Shown here in pieces: positions 14,823 through 21,702 of a stretch of DNA of 30,522 nucleotides. Every line of letters begins with the position of its first letter. The first letter of the stretch is position 1. The stretch comes from Oscillospiraceae bacterium (GTDB lineage: Bacteria > Bacillota > Clostridia > Oscillospirales > Ruminococcaceae): the NCBI GenBank assembly GCA_900768245.1, contig CAAGCE010000012.1:1-30522 (forward strand), written 5' to 3'. Below the pieces are notes generated by a model. That model was not told the DNA's origin, ran no database searches, and saw nothing but the letters and a program-made list of their open reading frames with translations. The translations under genes were made by a program, and so were the position numbers.

Positions 14823-15067
14823 TTATTTTTTATTTGGCGGCGGCATTTAATTGGTTAAAAGCTGTAAAATGTCAAGCCGCCGCAGTCATTGGAAAGTGGG
14901 CAATCGGAAATTATTTATGCTGACGTTTTATATGATAAAATGCTGTATTTTGCTTTCCTGCGGTCCAATGCCCTCAGTTACGGATATTGCTTTTTAACGA
15001 CTGCGGCGGCTTGCAATCTCAGAAATCACGGCACACCTTATGCCGCCGCCAAAATAAAAAATAAAAA
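14822..15067. mobile_element. MITE-like element, family B, second copy
   Basis: The outer inverted repeat is a T/A tract plus TTTGGCGGCGGCAT (14822-14845), mirrored at 15040-15067. The inner repeat CAAGCCGCCGCAGTC (14873-14887) is perfectly complemented at 14999-15013. A third, weaker pairing (CATTGG/CCAATG with GGGCA/TGCCC) lies inside. There is no coding capacity; a 78-codon ORF across it lacks a ribosome binding site. As at 11111-11301, its right A tract ends shortly (21 bases) before a housekeeping -35 box, here that of purB. Confidence 0.7.
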
Positions 15068-15088
15068 GTCAAACATTAAAAATAAATC

Positions 15089-15117
15089 TTGCAAAAAGCT
15101 GTTATATATGATATACT
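15089..15117 (+). promoter_or_regulatory. SigA promoter for purB
   Basis: TTGCAA (15089-15094), 17 bases and TATACT (15112-15117). GGGGAG at 15135-15140 is the ribosome binding site. No purine riboswitch fits in the roughly 26-base leader. Confidence 0.65.
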
Positions 15118-15149
15118 TTTTTTAATTGAAAAAAGGGGAGTTGTGTAAA

Positions 15150-16586
15150 ATGTCAACAAACAGCTATGAATCACCTTTCTGCACCAGATATGCAAGCAAG
15201 GAAATGCAGTATATCTTCTCCGCAGATAAAAAATTTACTACATGGAGAAAGCTTTGGGTCGCTCTTGCAAGAGCAGAAATGAAGCTTGGTCTTCCTGTCA
15301 CACAGGAACAGGTGGACGAACTTGAAGCAAATGTCAACAACATTGATTATGAAGCTGCCGCTGAACGTGAAAAGCTTGTACGTCACGACGTTATGGCTCA
15401 CGTTTATACATATGGTCTTGCCTGCCCTAAGGCTAAGGGTATCATTCATCTTGGTGCTACTTCCTGCTATGTGGGCGATAACACAGATGTTATCGTTATG
15501 CGTGACGCTCTCAGGCTCGTTAAGAGCAAGCTTGTGAATGTGCTTAATCAGCTCGGAAAATTTGCTATGGAATATAAGGCTATGCCTTGCCTCGCTTATA
15601 CTCATCTTCAGCCTGCACAGCTTACTACTGTGGGCAAACGTGCTACACTCTGGATGAATGAGCTTCTTATGGATCTTGATGAGATCGACTACCGTCTTTC
15701 AACATTAAAGCTTCTCGGTTCAAAGGGTACAACAGGTACTCAGGCTTCCTTTATGGAGCTTTTTGACGGCGATACAGACAAGGTAAAGAAGCTTGAAGAG
15801 CTTATTGCCGAGGAAATGGAATTTGACGCTGTTGTTCCTGTTTCCGGTCAGACCTATTCAAGAAAGGTCGATGCTCAGATCGTTGCAACCCTGAGCGGTA
15901 TTGCTCAGTCTGCTATGAAGTTCGCTAACGATATGCGTATTTTACAGAACTTTAAAGAAATGGAAGAACCTTTTGAAAAGAACCAGATCGGTTCATCTGC
16001 TATGCCTTATAAGAGAAATCCTATGAGATGCGAAAGAATCACGGCTTTGGCAAGATATGTGATGGTAGACTCGCTCAACCCTGCGTTCACCTCGGGTACA
16101 CAGTGGTTTGAAAGAACTCTCGACGATTCCGCCAACAAGCGTATTTCCGTTGCAGAGGGCTTCCTTGCAGTTGACGCTATCCTCAATATCATGTTGAATG
16201 TTACATCTGCTATCGTTGTTTATCCTAAGGTAATTCGTCAGAGAGTTATGCGTGAGCTTCCGTTCATGGCGTCCGAAAATATTATGATGGACGCTGTTAA
16301 GAAGGGTGGCGACCGTCAGGCTCTTCACGAAAAGCTTCGCACATATGCAATGGAAGCAGGCAAAAAAGTCAAAGAAGAAGGGCTGGAGAACGATTTGATC
16401 GAAAGAGTTTTGAACGATCCCGATTTCAAGATCAACGTTCACGAAATGGACGCTATCTTGAAGCCCGAAAGCTTTACAGGCAGAAGCGAACAGCAGGTTG
16501 AAGAATTTATGGCAAATTGTGTTCAGCCTGTACTTGACGCAAACAAAGATGTCCTTAGCAATGCAGCTGTTGAACTTTCAGTTTGA
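15150..16586 (+). CDS. purB: Adenylosuccinate lyase
   Basis: This 478-residue cytoplasmic enzyme of the fumarase/aspartase superfamily cleaves SAICAR to AICAR and adenylosuccinate to AMP in purine synthesis. It shows RHDVMAHVYTYG (H80), HLGATSCYVGDNTD (100-113), YTHLQPAQLTTVGKR (H152), KGTTGTQASF, and the signature loop SSAMPYKRNPMRCE at 282-295 with the catalytic Ser. Several of these segments match, as I recall it, the animal ADSL type rather than the shorter Bacillus PurB. I chose the ATG at 15150, with GGGGAG nine bases upstream; a TTG at 15126 would overlap this site. It is monocistronic, and its terminator lies beyond a family A element in the 3' region. Confidence 0.95.
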   Translation: MSTNSYESPFCTRYASKEMQYIFSADKKFTTWRKLWVALARAEMKLGLPVTQEQVDELEANVNNIDYEAAAEREKLVRHDVMAHVYTYGLACPKAKGIIHLGATSCYVGDNTDVIVMRDALRLVKSKLVNVLNQLGKFAMEYKAMPCLAYTHLQPAQLTTVGKRATLWMNELLMDLDEIDYRLSTLKLLGSKGTTGTQASFMELFDGDTDKVKKLEELIAEEMEFDAVVPVSGQTYSRKVDAQIVATLSGIAQSAMKFANDMRILQNFKEMEEPFEKNQIGSSAMPYKRNPMRCERITALARYVMVDSLNPAFTSGTQWFERTLDDSANKRISVAEGFLAVDAILNIMLNVTSAIVVYPKVIRQRVMRELPFMASENIMMDAVKKGGDRQALHEKLRTYAMEAGKKVKEEGLENDLIERVLNDPDFKINVHEMDAILKPESFTGRSEQQVEEFMANCVQPVLDANKDVLSNAAVELSV

Positions 16587-16591
16587 TGCTA

Positions 16592-16769
16592 TAGGAAAGC
16601 ACTGATCAAATCCCGTCTGACGACTTGGCACACATCTTGCTTGCAGATTTTCGTCATCTTGCATTCAAGCTCCTTGAAATACGCAAGTATCCCTGCGTCG
16701 CTTTCATACAAGCTGACGAAAAATCTGACGGCGCAATATGTGCACCGGATTTAATCAGTACTTTCCTGA
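16592..16769. mobile_element. MITE-like element, family A, long copy
   Basis: Terminal inverted repeats ATAGGAAAGCACTGATCAAAT (from 16591) and its near-complement ending at 16769 bound a long imperfect palindrome. An arm CAGATTTTCGTCATCTTG (16644-16661) pairs with a matching arm around 16710-16728. The block 16611-16646 matches, in the opposite orientation, the core of the short copy at 10255-10331. It starts 6 bases after the purB stop codon and ends before the purB terminator, so the purB mRNA should carry it as a long hairpin. Confidence 0.75.
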
Positions 16770-16798
16770 TGGATATGTGTATGTAATTTATTCGGGGA

Positions 16799-16831
16799 GC
16801 GGACGCCGATCTTTTCGGCGTCCGCTTTTTT
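16799..16831 (+). terminator. Intrinsic terminator of purB
   Basis: A perfect stem GCGGACGCCG/CGGCGTCCGC (16799-16808 and 16816-16825) is followed by TTTTTT. It lies 213 bases after the purB stop because the family A element sits between. Confidence 0.85.
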
Positions 16832-16837
16832 ATCATA

Positions 16838-16874
16838 ACAAAAAAGCCGGCGGAACTTATGCGTCCGTCGGCTT
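16838..16874 (-). terminator. Intrinsic terminator of the TM2 gene
   Basis: A stem AAGCCGGCGGA/TCCGTCGGCTT (16844-16854 and 16864-16874, one G-T pair) is followed on the minus strand by a T-run (A tract at 16838-16845), 14 bases after the TM2 gene stop. Confidence 0.8.
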
Positions 16875-16887
16875 GTATTATACATTA

Positions 16888-17466
16888 TTAAACATAGTAT
16901 GGGTTTGGCTTGAAAAGAAGAATGATAAGGTCGATTATCCAGCCTATTCCGAAAAATCCTGCTGTGCAAAGATACAGGATACCCATCAGTATTTTGCCTT
17001 CATAGAATTTATGCGCACCGAATCCTCCGAGGAAAAGACAAAGGAAAAATGCGACCCATTTGCTTTTTTCGTGTTTGTTGCTGCCGTTTCCTTTATTGTA
17101 GTTCACGTTGTTGTTGCTGTTATTTATAATGACAGGTGTTGGCTGAGGAGCATTTTGCTTTATTTCCTCTACCTGACAGCCGCAATGTGTACAGATAACC
17201 GCTTTTTCAGGAATTTTCTGTCCGCAGAACTTACAGAATTTTGTAGGACCTGTATAACCTCCCATAGAATCGTTAAGATTATTGTCAGGTCGGTTTGCAG
17301 GTGGATTTGCTCCCGGATATGCTGTGGTTGTATAGTTTATATCGGGACGCTTAGGGTACTGTGTACTTGCTTCGGACTGTGCTCTTGCAGCCTGTGACGA
17401 AGCGGGGTAATACTCTCCGTCAGGACCGTAAAATCCTGCGGATTTGTTGTCATTTGAGTTTTCCAT
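16888..17466 (-). CDS. Zinc-ribbon and TM2-domain membrane protein
   Basis: This 192-residue protein has three parts. An N-terminal Pro/Tyr/Asn-rich disordered region covers about 1-75. A zinc ribbon follows, with CKFCG and CTHCG (Cys at 78, 81, 92, 95). Then comes an Asn-rich linker and a C-terminal TM2 domain (about 134-190) with two membrane helices and the motif LGGFGAHKFYEGK between or near them. TM2 proteins are common in Firmicutes; the biochemical role is unknown. The ATG at 17466 is chosen because GGAGG lies eight bases upstream; the longer frame to 17499 lacks a site. It is divergent from rpoB, and nothing shows a functional link. The N-terminal GEYYPASSQAARAQ loosely resembles the repeat core of the secreted protein at 3856-5895. 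Confidence 0.85.
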   Translation of the reverse strand: MENSNDNKSAGFYGPDGEYYPASSQAARAQSEASTQYPKRPDINYTTTAYPGANPPANRPDNNLNDSMGGYTGPTKFCKFCGQKIPEKAVICTHCGCQVEEIKQNAPQPTPVIINNSNNNVNYNKGNGSNKHEKSKWVAFFLCLFLGGFGAHKFYEGKILMGILYLCTAGFFGIGWIIDLIILLFKPNPYYV

Positions 17467-17622
17467 TGGTAAAACCTCCGATAAATAAAATGCTGTCAAG
17501 CAGAATGAGAAGATGTTTTATGAAATGCAGCAGAATATAAACTGCTTACTGTGATAATTTAGACAAAAAAACGGGCTTTGGATAATTATATTTATGAAAT
17601 CGTTATAAATATAAAAAATCCC

Positions 17623-17651
17623 TTGACAAAAGACGATAACTATTGTATAAT
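17623..17651 (+). promoter_or_regulatory. Consensus SigA promoter for rpoB-rpoC
   Basis: A perfect TTGACA (17623-17628), 17-base spacer and perfect TATAAT (17646-17651) form one of the strongest promoters in the window. It shows that rpoB is transcribed independently of rplJ-rplL here. Confidence 0.8.
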
Positions 17652-17657
17652 AATATA

Positions 17658-17807
17658 CTGTATCATAATGTAATCTTATGCCTGTTTTACTGCTTTTATA
17701 TAGTATAACACACTTCGGCATAGATTGCAACTGTTTTTTGAAAGGATATATATATTTCTTAAAACAGCTATGCTATTCCCGTATTATAATAAGGAGGGGA
17801 CCCGCCT
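17658..17807 (+). promoter_or_regulatory. Long rpoB leader with possible structure
   Basis: The transcript has a leader of about 150 bases. TATGCC (17677-17682) can pair with GGCATA (17717-17722), and CTGTTTT (17731-17737) with AAAACAG (17761-17767); the latter encloses an internal GAAAGG. The true ribosome binding site AAGGAGGGG is at 17791-17799. The leader could host autoregulation by RNA polymerase subunits or simply be spacer. No known riboswitch or L10 site was recognised. The rest of the 341-base gap upstream (17467-17622) is AT-rich and holds no gene that I can support. Confidence 0.35.
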
Positions 17808-20800
17808 ATGGTGAATGTCAAGCCGGTGCAGCTCGGCAAAACAACTCGTATGAGCTTCGGTAAGATCAACGAAGCTTTGCAGATGCCGAATTTGATCGAG
17901 GTGCAGAAAAATTCCTACAAATGGTTTCTGGAGGAGGGACTTAAAGAGGTATTCCGTGATGTGTCCGCAATTACAGATTACAACGGCAATCTCGTACTCA
18001 ATTTTATTGATTACAGAATTGATGACACGCCGAAATACACAGTTGCAGAGTGTAAAGAACGTGATGTAACTTATGCAGCTCCGTTAAGAGTCAAGGCTAC
18101 TCTCTGGAACAAGGAAACCGGAGACGTTAAGGAAAATGAAGTGTTTATGGGCGACTTCCCGCTCATGACCGAAAGCGGTACTTTTGTTATCAACGGTGCT
18201 GAGCGTGTTATCGTATCCCAGCTTGTCCGTTCTCCCGGTGTTTATTACGCTGTTGAAAAGGATAAGACAGGTAAGGATCTTTTCAAGGCAACCGTTATCC
18301 CTAACAGAGGTGCTTGGCTTGAATACGAAATGGATTCAAACGATGTTATCTACGTCAGGATCGATAAGAACAGAAAGATCCCGCTTACTACATTTATCAG
18401 AGCCCTCGGCTGCGGTACTGATCCTGAGATCGAGGAGATGTTCGGCACAGATGAGCGTCTGAACCAGACTATTCTTCAGAAGGACGCTACCAAGAACACT
18501 GAAGAAGCTCTTCTCGAAGTATATAAAAAGCTCCGTCCGGGTGAACCTCCGACAGTTGACAGCGCAGTTGCTCACCTCAATGCTCTTTTCTTTGATGCAA
18601 AGAGATACGATCTTTCCCGTTTCGGACGCTACAAGTACAACAAGAAGCTTGGCGTAGGCTCAAGAATTGCGGGTCACCGTCTTTCAAGACCTGTTGCTAA
18701 CCCTCTGACAGGCGAGATCATGGCTGATGAGGGAGATCTTATGACCTATGATAAGGCTATGGAGATCGAGCAGGCAGGCGTTTCCGAGGTTTGGCTCAAT
18801 GTTGAACACAAGGAGATCTACACAACTCCGACAGGTGAATCAACTCACAGAATTGAAGAAAGAGAAGTCAAGGTGATCGGCAACGGTATGGTCGACATCG
18901 CTCCTTATGTTGATTTTGACCCTGCTCAGTACGGTATCAACGAGAAGGTTTCCTTCAAGATCCTCAAGGATATTCTTGAAAGTGCTGCCGACAAGGAAGA
19001 GCTTGAAGAAATGGTAAAGACCCGTGCTGATGAGCTTGTTCCTAAGCACATTATCCTTGATGATATTTATGCTACTGTAAGCTACTTTATTAATCTTTGC
19101 GAAGGCGTTGGTCTTGTTGATGACATCGACCACCTTGGCAACAGACGTATCCGTTCTGTCGGCGAGCTTCTTCAGAACCAGTTCAGAATCGGCTTTGCCC
19201 GTATGGAACGTGTTATTCGTGAAAGAATGAACATTCAGGCTCAGGATATGGAAACCATCACTCCTCAGTCACTTATCAATATCAGACCTATTACTGCTGC
19301 AATAAAGGAATTCTTTGGTTCATCGCCTCTTTCTCAGTTCATGGATCAGACTAACCCTCTTGCAGAGCTTACTCATAAGCGTCGTCTTTCAGCCCTCGGC
19401 CCCGGCGGTCTTTCCCGTGACCGTGCCGGATTTGAGGTTCGTGACGTTCACTACTCCCACTACGGAAGAATGTGTCCTATCGAAACACCTGAAGGACCTA
19501 ACATCGGTCTTATCTCCTATCTTGCATCTTTCGCTCGTATCAATGAATACGGCTTTATCGAAGCTCCTTACAGAAAGGTCGATAAGGCAACAGGCGTTGT
19601 TACTTCCGAAGTTGTTTATATGACTGCCGATGTTGAAGATAACTACACAGTTGCTCAGGCGAACGAACCTCTTACAGAAGATGGCAAGTTTGCAAGACCT
19701 ATCGTAAACGCACGTTACCGTGACCAGATCCTTGAATGTGAAAGAGAACGTATCGACTACATGGACGTTTCTCCTAAGATGGTTGTTTCCATTGCCACAG
19801 CTTCCATTCCGTTCCTCGAAAACGACGACGCAAACCGTGCCCTCATGGGTTCTAACATGCAGCGTCAGGCAGTTCCGCTTCTTAAGACTGAAGCTCCTAT
19901 CGTTGGCACAGGTATGGAATACAAGGCAGCTGTTGACTCGGGTGTCTGCGTTGTTTCCAAGCATGACGGTGTTGTTGAGCGTGTTTCCGCTGACGAAGTT
20001 GTTGTCAAGGATGGAACAGGTGCTACACATCAGTACAAGCTTATAAAGTTCAAACGTTCCAACCAGGGTACTTGCGTAAATCAGCGTCCTATCGTTGATA
20101 AGGGTGAAGAAGTTCATGTTGGTCAGGTTCTTGCAGACGGTCCTGCTACCTGCAACGGTGAAATTTCTATCGGTAAAAATGCTCTTATCGGCTTCATGAC
20201 ATGGGAAGGCTATAACTACGAAGATGCCGTTCTCCTTAATGAACGTCTTGTTCGTGAAGATATGTACACTTCTATCCATATTGAAGAATATGAGATCGAA
20301 GCAAGAGATACAAAGCTCGGACCTGAAGAGATCACCCGTGATATTCCTAATGTCGGTGAAGATGCCCTTAAGGATCTTGATGACCGTGGTATTATCCGTA
20401 TCGGTGCTGAGGTCCGCTCAGGCGATATTCTCGTAGGTAAGGTAACACCTAAGGGTGAAACTGAGCTTACAGCGGAAGAAAGACTTCTCCGTGCTATTTT
20501 CGGTGAAAAGGCAAGAGAAGTTCGTGATAACTCTCTTAAGGTTCCTCACGGTGAAGCCGGCGTTATTGTTGACGTTAAGGTATTCACAAGAGAAAACTGC
20601 GACGAACTCTCACCTGGAGTAAGCATGCTCGTTCGCTGCTATATCGCTCAGAAGCGTAAGATCTCTGTCGGCGATAAAATGGCGGGTCGTCACGGTAACA
20701 AGGGTGTCGTTTCCCGTATTCTTAAATCAGAAGATATGCCGTTCCTTCCTGACGGTACTCCTCTTGACATCGTTCTTAACCCTCTTGGCGTTCCTTCCCG

Positions 20801-21578
20801 TATGAACATCGGTCAGGTACTTGAAGTTCATCTCGGTATGGCTGCAAAGAAGCTTGGCTGGAAGGTAATGACCCCTGTATTCGACGGTGCTCACGAAGAT
20901 GACATCAGAGAAATGTTCAAGGATGCAGGTATGAGGGAAGACGGTAAGACTATTCTTTATGACGGACGTACAGGCGAACGGTTCGATAATCCTGTTACTG
21001 TCGGTTATATGTACTACCTTAAACTCCATCACCTGGTTGATGATAAGATTCATGCACGTTCCGTTGGTCCTTACTCTCTCGTTACACAGCAGCCTCTGGG
21101 CGGTAAAGCTCAGTTCGGCGGTCAGCGTTTCGGTGAGATGGAAGTTTGGGCTCTCGAAGCATACGGCGCAGCTTACACTCTCCAGGAGATCCTTACTGTT
21201 AAATCCGATGATACTGTCGGACGTGTCAAGACATATGAAGCTATTGTTAAGGGTCAGAATGTTCCTAAGCCGGGTGTTCCTGAGTCCTTCAAGGTTCTTA
21301 TCAAGGAACTTCAGTCACTCTGTCTTGATGTTCGTGTTCTTGATGAAAAGGGCGAGGAGATCGACCTTAAGCAGTCCTTCGACGATGATGATGATATTAT
21401 TCCGCAGCCGGTTTCCGATGCTGACGATATGGACAATGTTCTTATCGAAGATGATCTTGATGACGGCTTCTCTCTCGATGAAGGCGAAGATGACGACTTC
21501 GGCGATTTTGACGGCTCCGACGATGATGATGTCGGCGACGATCTGACATTCGCAGACGACGACACGGATTTGATCTAA
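17808..21578 (+). CDS. rpoB: RNA polymerase subunit beta
   Basis: This 1256-residue catalytic subunit of RNA polymerase has the full set of Firmicute RpoB regions. The rifampicin region GSSPLSQFMDQTNPLAELTHKRR...LSALGPGG (about 504-545) keeps the Asp, His and Ser whose changes usually give resistance, so the sequence looks rifampicin-sensitive. GRMCPIETPEGPNIGLI, GKNALIGFMTWEGYNYEDA, GDKMAGRHGNKGVVS and the C-terminal GGKAQFGGQRFGEMEVWALEAYGAAYTLQE are intact. After the conserved end comes an acidic tail of about 65 residues (from FDDDDD to DDTDLI) that is mostly Asp/Glu. The start has AAGGAGGGG nine bases upstream. It is followed by rpoC after a 124-base gap with hairpins; no rplL or other ribosomal gene precedes it. 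Confidence 0.98.
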   Translation: MVNVKPVQLGKTTRMSFGKINEALQMPNLIEVQKNSYKWFLEEGLKEVFRDVSAITDYNGNLVLNFIDYRIDDTPKYTVAECKERDVTYAAPLRVKATLWNKETGDVKENEVFMGDFPLMTESGTFVINGAERVIVSQLVRSPGVYYAVEKDKTGKDLFKATVIPNRGAWLEYEMDSNDVIYVRIDKNRKIPLTTFIRALGCGTDPEIEEMFGTDERLNQTILQKDATKNTEEALLEVYKKLRPGEPPTVDSAVAHLNALFFDAKRYDLSRFGRYKYNKKLGVGSRIAGHRLSRPVANPLTGEIMADEGDLMTYDKAMEIEQAGVSEVWLNVEHKEIYTTPTGESTHRIEEREVKVIGNGMVDIAPYVDFDPAQYGINEKVSFKILKDILESAADKEELEEMVKTRADELVPKHIILDDIYATVSYFINLCEGVGLVDDIDHLGNRRIRSVGELLQNQFRIGFARMERVIRERMNIQAQDMETITPQSLINIRPITAAIKEFFGSSPLSQFMDQTNPLAELTHKRRLSALGPGGLSRDRAGFEVRDVHYSHYGRMCPIETPEGPNIGLISYLASFARINEYGFIEAPYRKVDKATGVVTSEVVYMTADVEDNYTVAQANEPLTEDGKFARPIVNARYRDQILECERERIDYMDVSPKMVVSIATASIPFLENDDANRALMGSNMQRQAVPLLKTEAPIVGTGMEYKAAVDSGVCVVSKHDGVVERVSADEVVVKDGTGATHQYKLIKFKRSNQGTCVNQRPIVDKGEEVHVGQVLADGPATCNGEISIGKNALIGFMTWEGYNYEDAVLLNERLVREDMYTSIHIEEYEIEARDTKLGPEEITRDIPNVGEDALKDLDDRGIIRIGAEVRSGDILVGKVTPKGETELTAEERLLRAIFGEKAREVRDNSLKVPHGEAGVIVDVKVFTRENCDELSPGVSMLVRCYIAQKRKISVGDKMAGRHGNKGVVSRILKSEDMPFLPDGTPLDIVLNPLGVPSRMNIGQVLEVHLGMAAKKLGWKVMTPVFDGAHEDDIREMFKDAGMREDGKTILYDGRTGERFDNPVTVGYMYYLKLHHLVDDKIHARSVGPYSLVTQQPLGGKAQFGGQRFGEMEVWALEAYGAAYTLQEILTVKSDDTVGRVKTYEAIVKGQNVPKPGVPESFKVLIKELQSLCLDVRVLDEKGEEIDLKQSFDDDDDIIPQPVSDADDMDNVLIEDDLDDGFSLDEGEDDDFGDFDGSDDDDVGDDLTFADDDTDLI

Positions 21579-21585
21579 ACACAAT

Positions 21586-21618
21586 ACTGTATGTGTGCCG
21601 AAATGGTGCACATACAGT
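21586..21618 (+). promoter_or_regulatory. Intercistronic hairpin 1 between rpoB and rpoC
   Basis: ACTGTATGTG (21586-21595) pairs perfectly with CACATACAGT (21609-21618) and can be extended inward by TGC/GCA-like pairs. No T-run follows, so it is not a simple terminator. It may stabilise or process the rpoBC mRNA. Confidence 0.6.
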
Positions 21619-21650
21619 CAATCCCTTTAAAGAGGCAGCATCTTTGCTGT

Positions 21651-21670
21651 ATGTATGCGCAAACATACAT
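21651..21670 (+). promoter_or_regulatory. Intercistronic hairpin 2 before rpoC
   Basis: ATGTATG (21651-21657) pairs with CATACAT (21664-21670). CTGTATGTATGC at 21647-21658 repeats CTGTATGTGTGC of hairpin 1 (21587-21598). The right arm of hairpin 1 could therefore pair with either copy, giving two exclusive structures. It ends 16 bases before the rpoC ribosome binding site at 21687-21693. Confidence 0.5.
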
Positions 21671-21702
21671 TGGAATCTATAAGTTTAAAGGAGTGTCAGC
21701 TG

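Noticed and set aside
14792..15067. CRISPR-like array suggested by repeated motifs
   Set aside because: The motifs are nested inverted repeats and two tandem 14-base units, not regularly spaced direct repeats with spacers, and no cas gene is nearby.
14889..15125. 78-codon frame across the nested element
   Set aside because: No ribosome binding site, runs through inverted repeats and the purB promoter, and shows no recognisable protein.
16738..17397. 219-codon plus-strand frame between purB and rpoB
   Set aside because: It lies opposite the zinc-ribbon/TM2 gene, which has clear domains and a GGAGG site; the plus frame is Cys-rich without motifs.
17658..17807. Riboswitch or T-box in the rpoB leader
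   Set aside because: No conserved T-box, aptamer or terminator/antiterminator pair could be recognised; only weak hairpins.
19389..20279. 296-codon open frame on the minus strand inside rpoB
   Set aside because: It is antisense to a certain rpoB, has no ribosome binding site and a Cys/Asn/Phe-rich composition typical of shadow frames.
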